DNA of 64,000 bases from Halomarina oriensis (GCF_009791395.1 NZ_WSZK01000015.1:774344-838343), one strand, 5' to 3'; shown: positions 29,664 through 39,921, counted from the first letter of the stretch. The notes: generated by a model not told the origin, from the letters alone. Numbers and translations: made by a program.

Positions 29664-30028
29664 CGGACGAGCGTGACGGTGGTGTTTGCGTTCAACAGGA
29701 CGAACTCCGCGATGCTCCCGATGGTTATCTTCCCGAGGGGACTCGTCTCGCCGCCGCCGAGGACGATACGGTCGAACCCCTCGCTGTCGGCGACCTCGAC
29801 GAGGCGACTCCCCGGATGCCCTCGCAGCACACGGACCTCGGCCTCGACGCCCCGTCCGTCGAGGTCCTCGTGGACCCGCCGTTCGACCGCCTCGACCGAC
29901 AGTTCGGAGTCGGGGTTCTCGACGACGGCGACGGTCACGTCGTCCCCGGCCGCCGCCGCCCGGTCGAGTGCGACCGTCAACGCCCGCAGCGAGTCGTCGC
30001 TGCCACCGATACCCACCAGTGTTCGCAT
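29660..30028 (-). CDS. UspA-family protein, altered nucleotide motif
   Basis: 122 aa. RTLVGIGGSDDSLRALTVAL at the start and IVLGGGETSPLGKITIGSIA near the end. In the G-x2-G-x9-G-S pattern the second glycine is Glu (GGGE-x9-GS), so ATP binding is uncertain. It is translationally coupled to the GNAT gene. The ATG at 30028 was preferred to one nine codons earlier because the UspA fold starts here. Confidence 0.85.
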   Translation of the reverse strand: MRTLVGIGGSDDSLRALTVALDRAAAAGDDVTVAVVENPDSELSVEAVERRVHEDLDGRGVEAEVRVLRGHPGSRLVEVADSEGFDRIVLGGGETSPLGKITIGSIAEFVLLNANTTVTLVR

Positions 30029-30159
30029 GGCGGAGTCGTCGCTCGCAGGTGGCAAAAGCCTCCCGGCGAGCGTGGGGTCGCCCGAAGCGCAACCTCCACC
30101 TTCGGTTCCACCGTCCGGACGGCGACACGCTCTTACACTCCTGGCGACCAGAGCGTGTC

Positions 30160-30897
30160 ATGAACGAGGAGTCGCCCGGCCCCGCCACCGGGTCCGACGA
30201 CGAGCAGGCAGCCGAGTCGAACGAGGTCGCAGACGGGCCACACACCGGGGAATCATCGACCGACGGTTCGACCGACGGGCACGCCGACGCGGCCACGAAC
30301 GGTCACGAGACGACCGCCACGAACGGACAGGAGACCGCCGCCGAGACGGGCGAACCGGGCGTCCCCGACCCCGAGAGCGTCGAGGAGGACCGCGAGATTC
30401 CAGAAGACGTCCAGAAGTACGCCCGGTTCAAGAAGATCGACGGCGCGACCTACGACCGCGCGAACACGTTCCTGCGCGACCGAACGTACATCACCGCCCG
30501 CGAGTGGGCCATCGCCCGACTCTGTTCGGACTTCCGCACCGAGACGGGCGTCGAGATGACGAAGATCGGCGAGAACCTCCCCGAACTCGTCCCGTTCATG
30601 GAGGACACCTACACGCCACAGGCGGTCAACCAGGCACGCTCGGCGTTCGAGGACAAGATCCGGATGGCCGGCGCGACGTTCCTCTACGGCGCGATGTGTG
30701 ACTTCTTCACCGCCGAGGAGCTGGACGACGTGATGTACGAGGCGACGGAGGTGGCGAAGTTCCTGCTCGAAGTCGAGGGCGTCGACCTGAGCGTCGAGGA
30801 GGAACTGGAGGCCGAAGAGCGCATCTCCAGCGTGATGCGCGAGGTGCGAGCGGCCAGCGCGGAGTTGCGCGAGGAGGAGGCCGACGGCGAGGAGTAG
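30160..30897 (+). CDS. Conserved haloarchaeal protein with disordered acidic head (DUF5806-like)
   Basis: 245 aa. Residues 1-85 are low complexity (glutamate, threonine, glycine, alanine; TDGSTDGHADAATNGHETT). The folded part starts near PEDVQKYARFKKIDGATYDR and runs as all-alpha: REWAIARLCSDFRTETGVEM, GENLPELVPFMEDTYTPQAV, GATFLYGAMCDFFTAEELDD. I associate it with a DUF5806-type haloarchaeal family; no function known. Confidence 0.8.
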   Translation: MNEESPGPATGSDDEQAAESNEVADGPHTGESSTDGSTDGHADAATNGHETTATNGQETAAETGEPGVPDPESVEEDREIPEDVQKYARFKKIDGATYDRANTFLRDRTYITAREWAIARLCSDFRTETGVEMTKIGENLPELVPFMEDTYTPQAVNQARSAFEDKIRMAGATFLYGAMCDFFTAEELDDVMYEATEVAKFLLEVEGVDLSVEEELEAEERISSVMREVRAASAELREEEADGEE

Positions 30898-30926
30898 CGT
30901 CACGACTCGCCGCGTCGTCGCCTCGA

Positions 30927-31490
30927 CTACTCGTCGCCGTCGGCTTCGGGGGCGTCCGTGCCGTCCGACCCCGTTTGCTCGCCGCTCTCTCCCGTCTCGT
31001 CCGTCGCGTCCGCCTCGAAGAACACGTCGGCGTCGTCGAACTGGAGGACGACGGCCTCCTCGTTGGCCAGTGGTCGAACGAACGTCCTGAGCGGGTCGCC
31101 GTCGCGTGCTGCTCGCTGGAGGCTCTGCACCGTCTCGTCGGCGCGGTCGTAGTACAGCGGGCAACAGACGGCCGCGGACCCGTCCGATGCGGCGAGGACG
31201 GCGACGGCGAACGTCACGCCCGACTCCTCGGCGCGGAACACGTCGGTCGCGGTCAACGCGGTGTCGGCGACCGTCTCCCGCAGGCGCTCGAACTCCGCGT
31301 CGGGGACGAGTACGTCGAACCCGCCGATGTCGGCGCGCGGGACGATGTCGCCGGGGTGGAGTTCGACGACGTCCGCGCCCGCCTCGCGCAGTCGGTCGGC
31401 GGTGGCGGCCATGTCGTCGACGACCGCCTCCCAGTGGCCGGCGGCGCGGTCGATGGGCCGTTCGCGGTCCCCTTCGGGCGGTTGGTCCAT
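30927..31490 (-). CDS. Conserved haloarchaeal protein, unknown function
   Basis: 187 aa. HWEAVVDDMAATADRLREAG and ADVVELHPGDIVPRADIGGF, then a mixed alpha/beta domain (VFRAEESGVTFAVAVLAASD, AAVCCPLYYDRADETVQSLQ, EEAVVLQFDDADVFFEAD) and an acidic tail. The vicinal CC pair is noteworthy. Divergent from the ABC transporter operon, with 104 bp between start codons. No family recognised with certainty. Confidence 0.75.
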   Translation of the reverse strand: MDQPPEGDRERPIDRAAGHWEAVVDDMAATADRLREAGADVVELHPGDIVPRADIGGFDVLVPDAEFERLRETVADTALTATDVFRAEESGVTFAVAVLAASDGSAAVCCPLYYDRADETVQSLQRAARDGDPLRTFVRPLANEEAVVLQFDDADVFFEADATDETGESGEQTGSDGTDAPEADGDE

Positions 31491-31562
31491 ACTCGGCGTG
31501 GCGTCTCCCGACGTAAACCCGTTTCTCATGTGCTATCTCGGCCCGTACGGCTGGGTCCCAAA

Positions 31563-31594
31563 ACGACTTTACTTCGGTTCGACCAACGCCGAAC
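31563..31594 (+). promoter_or_regulatory. Promoter of the peptide ABC operon
   Basis: ACGACTTTACTTCGG (TATA-like TTTACTT at about 31569) lies about 25 bp upstream of the GTG at 31595, so transcription should start at or next to the start codon (leaderless). Confidence 0.55.
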
Positions 31595-34216
31595 GTGACC
31601 GCAGACGAGTTACTCTCTCTCTCCGATCTCCGCACCCAGTTCGACACCGACCGCGGGACGGTGAAGGCCGTCGACGGCGTCGACCTCACCGTCCGCGAAG
31701 GCGAGACGGTCGGCCTCGTCGGCGAGTCCGGGTCCGGCAAGTCCGTCACCGCGCTGTCGGCGATGGACCTCGTCGACTCGCCCGGCCGAATCGCCGACGG
31801 CACCGTCGAGTTCCGGGCGAGCGAGACCGTCAGTCGCCTCGCACGCCGGTATCCGAAGGGCATCGCCACCCCCGACCACGACGGCTACCTCAACGTCGAG
31901 GCCGGGCGCGTCGACGGGTCGTCGACCGACTCCGAGGAGGTGGCACGGGCCGCCCGCGAGGACCCGAGTCTCGTCGCCACGGCGGAGTCCGAGGGCGCTA
32001 TCGAAATCACCGAGGGGCACGTCGACCTCACGGCCGCCCCCGAGCGCGTCATGCGCGAGGTTCGGGGCGGCGACATGGGGATGATCTTCCAGGACCCGAT
32101 GACCTCGCTCAACCCGGCGCTGACGGTCGGCGAGCAGGTCTCGGAGTCGCTGCGCCTCCACCGCTACGGCGGTCGCAAGAAGGACTCGTGGCTCAACGCC
32201 GTCCGGGAGACGTTCTCCCGTGGCGGGATGAGCGAAGAGGTCCGCGAGGAGACCGTCGACCTGCTCGCGGAGGTCGGCATCCCCGAACCCGCCCAGCGGG
32301 TCGACGAACACCCCCACGAGTTCTCCGGCGGGATGCGCCAGCGCGTGCTCATCGCCATCGCCCTCGCCTGTCGCCCGCAGTTGCTCATCGCGGACGAACC
32401 GACGACGGCGCTCGACGTCACCATCCAGGCCCAGATCCTCGACCTCATCAACGAGTTGCAGGCCGACCTCGGGATGTCCGTCCTGATGATCACCCACGAC
32501 CTCGGCGTGGTCGCCGAGACCTGTGACCGCGTCGCCGTCATGTACGCCGGCGAGATCGTCGAGGAGGGGCCGGTCGAGGAGATATTCCACAACCCCTCCC
32601 ATCCCTACACCTACACGCTCCTCGAATCCATCCCACGGGAGGACGCCGACCGCCTGACGCCCATCGAGGGGAACGTCCCCGACCTCATCGACATGCCCGA
32701 GGGGTGTCACTTCGCGCCGCGCTGTCCGTGGGCGCAACCGGAGTGTACCGAGGGGGAGATACCGTACCTGCAACACGGTCCCGACGACGTGGACCACCGC
32801 TCGAAGTGCATCCTCGACGAGTTCGACGAGCGCGAGTACGGCGACGACGCGGGCGTCCCCGCCCGCTCCGCCAGCGAGATCGGTGACCCCATCCTGGAGA
32901 CCAAGGGGCTGAAGAAGCACTTCTCGCGGGCCGACGGCATGCTCGACGACCTGCTCGGCGGTGACCTGGGGACGGTGAAGGCCGTCGACGGCGTCGACCT
33001 GACCGTCCACGAACGCGAGACGCTGGGGCTGGTCGGCGAGTCCGGCTGCGGGAAGTCGACGACCGGCCGGTCCATCCTCCGACTGCTCGACCCGACCGAC
33101 GGGACGGTCGTCTTCGCGGGCGACGACCTCGGCGGCCTCTCGACGAGCGCCCTCCGGAAGAAACGCCGGGACATGCAGATGATCTTCCAGGACCCGCTGT
33201 CGAGTCTCGACCCGCGCCAGACCGTCGGTGGGACCATCGCCGAACCGTTGAAGATCCACGACCTCCCCGAGGAAGCGCCCGGTCAGGGCGTCTCCCGGAA
33301 GGAACAGCGCCGACAGCGCGTCACGGAGCTGATGGAGGCGGTCGGTCTCGACCCGAGCCAGGCCGACCGCTACCCCCACGAGCTGTCGGGGGGCCAGCGC
33401 CAGCGCGTCGGCATCGCCCGCGCGCTCGCCGTCGACCCCGACTTCATCGTCTGTGACGAACCCGTCTCGGCGCTCGACGTGAGCGTCCAGGCCCAGATCC
33501 TCAACCTCATGGAGGAGCTGCAAGAGGAGTTCGGGCTGACCTACCTGTTCATCGCCCACGACCTCTCGGTCGTCCGGCACATCTGTGACCGCATCGCCGT
33601 CATGTACCTCGGGGAGGTGGTGGAGGTGGCGGCGACGGACGAACTGTTCGCGGACCCGAAACACCCCTACACGCGGGCGTTGCTCTCGGCGATACCACAG
33701 CCGGACCCGACCGCCGACACCGACCGGGTCATCCTCGAAGGCGACGTGCCGAGTCCCGTCGACCCACCCTCGGGGTGTCGGTTCCGGACGCGCTGTCCGT
33801 CGGTCATCCCGCCGGCCGACGTCGACATCGAGCAGGCGGCGTTCCGCGAGGTGATGGACTTCCGCCAGCGCGTCGAGGAGGACCGTATCGACGTCGACGC
33901 GCTCCGCGACCCCGACCGACCGACGGCGGCGACCGACGGCGGCACCGGGGCCCGGAGCGTCGAGCGCGAGTCGTTCGACGTGAGTCCGACCTCGGTCGTC
34001 GACGACCTGTTCGACGCCGACCTCTCGGGGCAGAACCGGACGACCGTCGAGCGGGCGGTCGGTGAACTGCTCGACGGCGACCGGGAGGCCGCCGCGACGA
34101 CGCTCCGCGACCGCTTCGAGACGGTCTGTGAGCGCGACCGGCCGACGCTCCAGGACGCGCCCCACCCCGCGGCGTGTCACCTCTACGAGCAACCCGACGG
34201 CGACGACTCGGCCTGA
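31595..34216 (+). CDS. Fused DppD-DppF peptide/nickel ABC ATPase
   Basis: 873 aa with two complete ATPase halves. Half 1: Walker A GESGSGKS (43-50), [14 protein letters not shown]-loop region, signature FSGGMRQRV, Walker [13 protein letters not shown]. Half 2: Walker A GESGCGKS (481-488), [12 protein letters not shown], signature LSGGQRQRV, Walker [13 protein letters not shown]. Each half ends in the oligopeptide-type CxxxPRCP cysteine region ([24 protein letters not shown]), which in related ATPases binds an Fe-S cluster. Half 1 has a long insert between Walker A and the Q-loop; the last 120 residues after half 2 are an acidic extension. In most bacteria these are two genes. Likely powers import of peptides or similar solutes. 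Confidence 0.93.
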   Translation: MTADELLSLSDLRTQFDTDRGTVKAVDGVDLTVREGETVGLVGESGSGKSVTALSAMDLVDSPGRIADGTVEFRASETVSRLARRYPKGIATPDHDGYLNVEAGRVDGSSTDSEEVARAAREDPSLVATAESEGAIEITEGHVDLTAAPERVMREVRGGDMGMIFQDPMTSLNPALTVGEQVSESLRLHRYGGRKKDSWLNAVRETFSRGGMSEEVREETVDLLAEVGIPEPAQRVDEHPHEFSGGMRQRVLIAIALACRPQLLIADEPTTALDVTIQAQILDLINELQADLGMSVLMITHDLGVVAETCDRVAVMYAGEIVEEGPVEEIFHNPSHPYTYTLLESIPREDADRLTPIEGNVPDLIDMPEGCHFAPRCPWAQPECTEGEIPYLQHGPDDVDHRSKCILDEFDEREYGDDAGVPARSASEIGDPILETKGLKKHFSRADGMLDDLLGGDLGTVKAVDGVDLTVHERETLGLVGESGCGKSTTGRSILRLLDPTDGTVVFAGDDLGGLSTSALRKKRRDMQMIFQDPLSSLDPRQTVGGTIAEPLKIHDLPEEAPGQGVSRKEQRRQRVTELMEAVGLDPSQADRYPHELSGGQRQRVGIARALAVDPDFIVCDEPVSALDVSVQAQILNLMEELQEEFGLTYLFIAHDLSVVRHICDRIAVMYLGEVVEVAATDELFADPKHPYTRALLSAIPQPDPTADTDRVILEGDVPSPVDPPSGCRFRTRCPSVIPPADVDIEQAAFREVMDFRQRVEEDRIDVDALRDPDRPTAATDGGTGARSVERESFDVSPTSVVDDLFDADLSGQNRTTVERAVGELLDGDREAAATTLRDRFETVCERDRPTLQDAPHPAACHLYEQPDGDDSA

Positions 34217-34318
34217 GCGGGTCGCCCGATTCGAGCGCAGAGAAACCGTGAGACGGTGACTTAATTTCCGCTTTCTAAGTCCGGTAGAGTTATCCCTCGT
34301 CCTGTGTCGAGTGTGGAT

Positions 34319-36073
34319 ATGGCTGATACTGACACCTCTAGGAGAACGTTTCTCAAAGCGGCGGGGAGTACCGCTGCGGTGGCCTCGATAGCCGGCTGTC
34401 TCGGCGGTGACGGTGGCGGCGAGGGTGACGACTCGAACGGCTCCGGTGACGGCAACGGCTCGACCGACGGCGGCGGCGGTGGTGGCGGTGGCGGCGGCCA
34501 GTCCGGCGGCACGCTCGTCTACTCGCGTGGCGACCACCCGACGAACTACGACCCACAGCAGACGACCAGCGGCGAGGTGGCGAAGGTCACCAACCAGATC
34601 TTCAACCAGCTCATCCAGTTCGTCCCCGGTGGTGGCGGCGAACTCGAAGCGGGGCTGGCGACGGAGTACAGTCTCGAAGGGACGACGGCCACGCTGACGC
34701 TCCGCGAGGGCGCGACGTTCCACAACGGCGAGGAGTTCACCGCGGCGGACTTCGAGGCGACCTACCGCCGGTTCGTCGACGAGGACTACGAGTACTACCT
34801 CGGCACCGAGAACGCCTCGGGGTACGGCCCGTTCACGCTCGGGTCGTGGATCGACTCCGTCAACGTCCAGGACGACTACAACCTCGAACTCGAACTCACC
34901 CAGGAGTACGCGCCGTTCCTGCGCAACCTGGCGATGTTCGCCGCTTCCGTGCTCTCGCGGGCACAGATCGAGAGCCTCGGTGCGGACCCGGCGAGTCAGG
35001 TCGAACTCGGTCAGGAACCGGTCGGGACCGGCCCGTTCACCTTCGAGCAGATGGACAACTCCAATCAGCGCGTCCAGCTCGTCCGCAACGAGGAGTACTG
35101 GGGTGAGACCGCGTCGGTCGACCAGGTCATCTTCAACACCATCCCGGAGAACTCCACGCGGGCCCAGTCGGTCGTCAACGGCGACTCGCACATCATCGAC
35201 GGCATCGGCGCACAGGCGTCCCAGCAGATTCAGAACGCCGACAGCGCGACGCTCGCGGAGAAGGACGGCATCAACGTCGGCTACATGGCGTTCAACATGG
35301 CTCGGTTCGAGGCGTTCCGCGACGCGAAGGTGCGTCAGGCCATCAGCTACGCCATCAACACGCAGGCCATCGTCGAACAGATCTACGAGGGCTTCGCCTC
35401 GCAGGCCGACCAGCCGATTCCGCCCAACGTCCTCGGGTACAACGAGGAGCTCGACCCGTACCCACAGGACAAAGAACAGGCCCAGAGCCTGCTCGAAGAG
35501 GCCGGCCAGACCGACTTCTCCTTCGAACTGGCGACGTTCTCGAACCCGCGTGGCTACAACCCGTCGCCGGTCAACACGGCCCAGCAGGTCAAATCCGACC
35601 TCGCCGACGTCGGCCTGGAGGTCTCCATCAACCAGTTCTCGACGTTCTCCTCGTATCTCGACTACACCGACCAGGGCAAGCACGACGCCTGTTTCCTGGG
35701 CTGGTACACCGACAACGCCGACCCGGACAACTTCTTCTACGCCCTGCTCCACCCGCAGGTCGACCGCTCGGCCATCCCCGAGGACCAGGACTGGGTCGGC
35801 TTCGACACCGAGGGCTACAACACCCTCAACGTCTCGGCGTGGGCCAACAGCGAGTACATGGACCTCGTCGAGCAGGGGCAGGCGACCTACGACGAGGGCC
35901 AGCGCCGGTCGCTGTATCAGGACGCCGCCCAGATCGCACACGACCAGGCACCGTGGGTGTTCATCGACTACGCGAAGACGCTCCGTGGGGTCAACCAGGC
36001 GGTCGCACAGGACTCCTACACCGTGAGTTCCGTCGGCGGTCCGTACCTCAACACCGTCCAGCTGAACCAGTAG
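34319..36073 (+). CDS. Peptide ABC transporter substrate-binding lipoprotein
   Basis: 584 aa SBP family 5 (DppA/OppA). Tat signal with twin arginine SRRTFLKAAG and lipobox ending at C27 (ASIAGC), so exported folded and lipid-anchored. A serine/glycine/asparagine-rich tether follows (residues about 30-62). SBP_bac_5 features: LTLREGATFHNGEEFTAADF, GTGPFTFEQM, RLAKVRQAISYAINTQAI-like segments, and a C-terminal WVFIDYAKTLRGV. The start ATG is 102 bp after the ATPase stop; TATA-like GACTTAATTT at 34258 suggests an additional promoter for this high-demand subunit. Confidence 0.93.
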   Translation: MADTDTSRRTFLKAAGSTAAVASIAGCLGGDGGGEGDDSNGSGDGNGSTDGGGGGGGGGGQSGGTLVYSRGDHPTNYDPQQTTSGEVAKVTNQIFNQLIQFVPGGGGELEAGLATEYSLEGTTATLTLREGATFHNGEEFTAADFEATYRRFVDEDYEYYLGTENASGYGPFTLGSWIDSVNVQDDYNLELELTQEYAPFLRNLAMFAASVLSRAQIESLGADPASQVELGQEPVGTGPFTFEQMDNSNQRVQLVRNEEYWGETASVDQVIFNTIPENSTRAQSVVNGDSHIIDGIGAQASQQIQNADSATLAEKDGINVGYMAFNMARFEAFRDAKVRQAISYAINTQAIVEQIYEGFASQADQPIPPNVLGYNEELDPYPQDKEQAQSLLEEAGQTDFSFELATFSNPRGYNPSPVNTAQQVKSDLADVGLEVSINQFSTFSSYLDYTDQGKHDACFLGWYTDNADPDNFFYALLHPQVDRSAIPEDQDWVGFDTEGYNTLNVSAWANSEYMDLVEQGQATYDEGQRRSLYQDAAQIAHDQAPWVFIDYAKTLRGVNQAVAQDSYTVSSVGGPYLNTVQLNQ

Positions 36074-36113
36074 CTCCGTCGCGCGCAGTTCCCCTCACCT
36101 CACTCTCACACAA

Positions 36114-37157
36114 ATGGTTTCAAAGCGGTTCGTCGTCAAGCGACTCCTCCTGTTGGTGCCGGTGCTGTTCGGCGTGGCGAGCCTCGTGTTCGCCATCCTC
36201 CACCTGGCACCCGGTGACCCGGCGAAGGTCATCGTCGGCCAGCGGGCGTCGACGGCGCAGGTCCAGCAGGTCCGTACCGAACTCGGTCTGAACGACCCCA
36301 TCTGGATACAGTACGTCCGGTTTCTCGGTGACGCCGTCGTCTTCGACTTCGGGAACTCCTACCAGATCGCCCGTGGGACGCCGGTTCGGGAGGTGCTCGT
36401 CGAGCGCCTGCCGGTCACCATCGAACTCGCGCTCTACGGCCAGGTGCTGGGTATCCTCTTCGGCATCCCGCTGGGCATCCTCTCGGCGGTCAAGCAGGAC
36501 TCCATCACCGACCACCTGACGCGCGTCGGGGCGCTGGCGGGCATCTCGGTCCCCATCTTCTGGAGCGGACCGTTGCTCATCCTGCTGTTCGCCACCTCCC
36601 TCGGGTGGCTACCGACGAGCGGCCGCATCGGCACCGCCTTCTTCCTCCCCGACACCTGGACGCTGCTCGGCACCGAACTGCCGCTGACGGGGATGGTCAC
36701 CGTCGACACGCTCCTGCTCGGCAACTGGGAGGCGTTCGTCTCGGCGGTCCAGCACCTGTTCCTGCCGGCCGTCGTCATCGGCATCTACTCGATGGCGCTG
36801 CTCTCGCGGATGATGCGCTCGTCGATGCTGGAGGTCGTCAGGCAGGACTACATGCGCACCGCCCGCGCGAAGGGTCAGGGCGCGAAGATTACGGTCCTGA
36901 AACACGGGCTTCGCAACGCACTCATCCCGGTCATCACGGTCATCGGCATCCAGTTCGGGACGCTCCTCGGCGGAGCCGTCCTCACCGAGACCATCTTCGG
37001 TATCGGCGGTATCGGGACGATGCTCGTCGCCGCCATCGGGGCGACGGACTACCCGCTCGTGCAGGGCACCGTCCTCACGTTCGCGCTGCTGTTCACGCTC
37101 GTGAACCTCGGCGTCGACATCACCTACAGCTACCTCGACCCACGTATCCAACAGTAA
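36114..37157 (+). CDS. Peptide ABC transporter permease (DppB type)
   Basis: 347 aa, six membrane helices by hydrophobicity, first helix LLLLVPVLFGVASLVFAILH. The EAA-loop DYMRTARAKGQGAKITVLKH precedes GLRNALIPVITVIGIQFG, the standard ABC coupling helix. The stop TAA overlaps the start of the next permease (TAATG). Confidence 0.93.
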   Translation: MVSKRFVVKRLLLLVPVLFGVASLVFAILHLAPGDPAKVIVGQRASTAQVQQVRTELGLNDPIWIQYVRFLGDAVVFDFGNSYQIARGTPVREVLVERLPVTIELALYGQVLGILFGIPLGILSAVKQDSITDHLTRVGALAGISVPIFWSGPLLILLFATSLGWLPTSGRIGTAFFLPDTWTLLGTELPLTGMVTVDTLLLGNWEAFVSAVQHLFLPAVVIGIYSMALLSRMMRSSMLEVVRQDYMRTARAKGQGAKITVLKHGLRNALIPVITVIGIQFGTLLGGAVLTETIFGIGGIGTMLVAAIGATDYPLVQGTVLTFALLFTLVNLGVDITYSYLDPRIQQ

Positions 37158-38113
37158 TGGCAGCAGACACACGCACACGGACGGCGGCGAGTTCGCGCGG
37201 CCTGTTCGACAGACTCCGAGCGTCGCCGTTCCTCTCGAACCTGCTCTCGAACCGTCTCGCGGTGGCCGGCCTGGGCATCATCTTCGCCATGGTGGTCGTC
37301 GCGCTCTACGCCCGCCTGTTCGTCGCGGGCCCCTTCGGCGCACCGCTCAGCGACCTCACGAGTTCGCAGCTCGGAAACGCCCAGAACAAGGCCCCGCCCG
37401 GCTGGCTCGCCGGCCAGGGGCTCCTCACGGACATCTTCGGGACGGACGCACAGGCTCGTGACATCTACGAACGGACGCTCTACGGCGCGTGGCTGGCCCT
37501 GAAGTGGGGGACGGTCACCGTCGGCCTCTCGACGGTGCTGGGTGTCGGTCTGGGCACGCTCGCGGCGTACTACGGCGACGTGACGGACAACGTCATCATG
37601 CGGACGATGGACGTGCTGCTCGCGTTCCCGTCGCTCCTGTTGGCCCTGGCACTCGTCGCCATCTTCGGGGCGAGTCTCGGCAACGCCGTCATCGCGCTCG
37701 TGCTCGTCTACACGCCGCGGTTCGCCCGCGTCGTCCGTGGGGCGGCGCTGAAGGTGCTCGAAGACGAGTACGTCGACGCGACGGTCGCACTCGGTGCGAG
37801 CGACCCGCGCGTCCTCGTGAAACACGTCCTGCCGAACTCGCTGGCACCCATCACCGTCCAGTCGACGCTCAACTTCGGACTGGCCATCATCGACCTCGCG
37901 GCGCTGTCGTTCCTCGGGTTCGGTGCGGCCCCCGGCACGCCCTCGTGGGGCATCATGCTCTCGGAAGGGGTCAACAACGGCCTGCTCACCGGCCAGTGGT
38001 GGCTCTCCTTTTTCCCCGGCCTGTTCCTCGCGGTGACGGTGCTCGGGTTCAACCTGCTGGGTGACGGGATGCGCGACGCACTCGATCCACGGATGCGCGA
38101 GACCGTCGACTGA
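37157..38113 (+). CDS. Peptide ABC transporter permease (DppC type)
   Basis: 318 aa. N-terminal RTAASSRGLFDRLRASPFLS tail, a DppC-type external loop, and the coupling helix EYVDATVALGASDPRVLVKH then VLPNSLAPITVQSTLNF. Translationally coupled to the upstream permease. Last gene of the importer except for a possible small membrane protein starting two bases later. Confidence 0.93.
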   Translation: MAADTRTRTAASSRGLFDRLRASPFLSNLLSNRLAVAGLGIIFAMVVVALYARLFVAGPFGAPLSDLTSSQLGNAQNKAPPGWLAGQGLLTDIFGTDAQARDIYERTLYGAWLALKWGTVTVGLSTVLGVGLGTLAAYYGDVTDNVIMRTMDVLLAFPSLLLALALVAIFGASLGNAVIALVLVYTPRFARVVRGAALKVLEDEYVDATVALGASDPRVLVKHVLPNSLAPITVQSTLNFGLAIIDLAALSFLGFGAAPGTPSWGIMLSEGVNNGLLTGQWWLSFFPGLFLAVTVLGFNLLGDGMRDALDPRMRETVD

Positions 38114-38114
38114 C

Positions 38115-38492
38115 GTGAGCGACCCGCTCGGCTCGACGGCCGCGCTCCGCCGATATCTCCGTGATGGCCTCGGCCTGCTCGCCCGGAGCGCCCTCGTCGG
38201 GGCGGCGCTCGGGGCGGTCCTCCTCCTCGGGTTGCTCGCCACCGGCGAGAGCGAGCGGGCTGCCAGCACGACGGCGTTCGCGCTCGGCGCGCTCGTCTTC
38301 GGCTTCGGGACGCTGAGCTGGTCGGGGTCGGTACTGCTCGGTGGGAGCGTCGAGTCGGCCCAGCGCTTCCTCGATACGAACACGGACTGGACGGAGGCCG
38401 ACTCACGACGGGCGATGGCCCGTGTCGCCGGTGCCGGCCTCGGCGCGATGCTCGCCGTCGCGGTGCTCGGCAGTGTCGTCGCCGGACTCTGA
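38115..38492 (+). CDS. Small membrane protein after the ABC operon
   Basis: 125 aa from GTG at 38115, one base after the permease stop TGA. Three hydrophobic segments (ARSALVGAALGAVLLLGLLA; TTAFALGALVFGFGTLSWSG; VAGAGLGAMLAVAVLGSVVA) around a hydrophilic loop. Position suggests co-transcription with the importer; no function known. Confidence 0.75.
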   Translation: MSDPLGSTAALRRYLRDGLGLLARSALVGAALGAVLLLGLLATGESERAASTTAFALGALVFGFGTLSWSGSVLLGGSVESAQRFLDTNTDWTEADSRRAMARVAGAGLGAMLAVAVLGSVVAGL

Positions 38493-38508
38493 GGGGCCCC
38501 GACGCTCG

Positions 38509-39840
38509 CTACTCCCGGACGTTCTCACCGACCGCGTCGCCGAAGCGCTCGTCCTCGCCGGTGCGTTCGTAGACCAGTTCACCCCGAACCATCGTCCACA
38601 GCGGGAACACCCCCTGTCGACCCTCGAACGGGGTCCACTCGCAGTTCGTGTGGAGGGCCGCACCGCGAATCTCGCGGGGCGCGTCGGGGTCGACGAGCAC
38701 GAGGTCGGCGTCGTAGCCCTCGGCGATGCGACCCTTCTCGGGGAGACCGAACAGACGCGCCGGGTTGCGCGCGGTCACGTCGCGGATACGTTCGTAGTGC
38801 AGGTCGCCCCGACGCGCGGAGTCGAGCAACAGCGGCAGCATCGTCTCGACGCCGGGGACGCCGCTCGGGGCGTCCCAGATGCTCGCGTCCTTCTCGGCGC
38901 GGGTGTGCGGCGCGTGGTCCGTGGCGACGACGTCGACGGTGCCGTCGTCGAGGCGTGCGAACAGGTCCGCACGCCGGCCGTCGCTCCTGAGCGGCGGGTT
39001 CATCCGCCCGAACGTCCCGAGCTCCTCGTAGTCGTCCCGCGAGAGGTAGAGGTGGTGGGGGGTCACCTCGCAGGTCATGCCCGCCTCGTGGGCGAGGTCA
39101 ACCGCCTCCGGCGTGGACGTGTGGGCGACGTGGATGGTCGTCCCGGCGTCCACGGCGACGTCACAGGCGCGTTCGACGGCGGCGATCTCGGCCTCGGCGG
39201 TCCGGAACGCGCTCCACGCGTCGGCATCCGCGGGACGGCCGCCGTCCCGCGTGCTCCCGAGAGGGTCGCTCTCGGGAACGTCGCTGCGCTCTCGGGCGGC
39301 CTCCGAGAACAGGTCGGCGTCCTCGGCGTGGACCGTGACGGGAACGTCGGCGTCACGAGCGCGTTCGAGCGCCTCGCGGAACAGGTCGACGTCGATACCC
39401 ATGTCGCCCGTCGAGTCCGCGAGGAACACCTCACCGAGCGCGAACAGCGGGCGTTCGAACAGCGAGTCGGGGTCCCAGTCGGGCGTGACGCCGCCGTTGA
39501 TGCCGTAGTCGACGAGCGAGTCGCGGGCGAGAGCGGCCTTCTCGTCGAACGCCTCGCCCGTCGTCGTCGGCGGGTCGGTGTTCGGCTGGTCGACCACGGT
39601 GGTGACGCCGCCCGCGGCCGCACTGCGCGACCCGGTGGTCCACGTCTCCTTGTGTGAGTCTCCCGGCTCCCGGAAGTGGACGTGGACGTCGATAGCGCCC
39701 GGCAAGAGGAGATTGCCGTGCGCGTCGAGCACCCGGTCGTCGTTCTCCTGGAGGTTCCGTCCGACCGTGACGATGCGACCGTCGCGCACCCGAACGTCTC
39801 TGACCCGCCCGTCCGCGAGTTGGGCGTCCCTGATGAGCAT
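38509..39840 (-). CDS. pyrC: Dihydroorotase
   Basis: 443 aa amidohydrolase closing carbamoyl aspartate to dihydroorotate, step 3 of UMP synthesis. Motifs: DVHVHFREPG (metal ligands), SAAAGGVTTVVDQPNTDP, VTVHAEDADLF, TIHVAHTSTPEAV, CEVTPHHLYLS, VATDHAPHTRAEKD (catalytic Asp), and the C-terminal cap ending VRGELVYERTGEDERFGDA. Length is typical of class I enzymes. Not in an operon with pyrD (2.7 kb). Confidence 0.93.
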   Translation of the reverse strand: MLIRDAQLADGRVRDVRVRDGRIVTVGRNLQENDDRVLDAHGNLLLPGAIDVHVHFREPGDSHKETWTTGSRSAAAGGVTTVVDQPNTDPPTTTGEAFDEKAALARDSLVDYGINGGVTPDWDPDSLFERPLFALGEVFLADSTGDMGIDVDLFREALERARDADVPVTVHAEDADLFSEAARERSDVPESDPLGSTRDGGRPADADAWSAFRTAEAEIAAVERACDVAVDAGTTIHVAHTSTPEAVDLAHEAGMTCEVTPHHLYLSRDDYEELGTFGRMNPPLRSDGRRADLFARLDDGTVDVVATDHAPHTRAEKDASIWDAPSGVPGVETMLPLLLDSARRGDLHYERIRDVTARNPARLFGLPEKGRIAEGYDADLVLVDPDAPREIRGAALHTNCEWTPFEGRQGVFPLWTMVRGELVYERTGEDERFGDAVGENVRE

Positions 39841-39921
39841 ACCGCCCCTCCGGCGGCATCGGTCGTAACGCTGTCCCTTCCGTCGGTTACCGTAATCGAC
39901 CGCCCGGACGCGCCGACCCGC

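Noticed and set aside
31610..35941. Very long open frame on the minus strand (about 1443 codons) through the ABC transporter genes
   Set aside because: It runs antisense to the recognised fused ATPase and binding protein, which have complete motifs; its composition (Arg/Val/Asp/Leu-rich without domains) is typical of antisense shadow in high-GC DNA.
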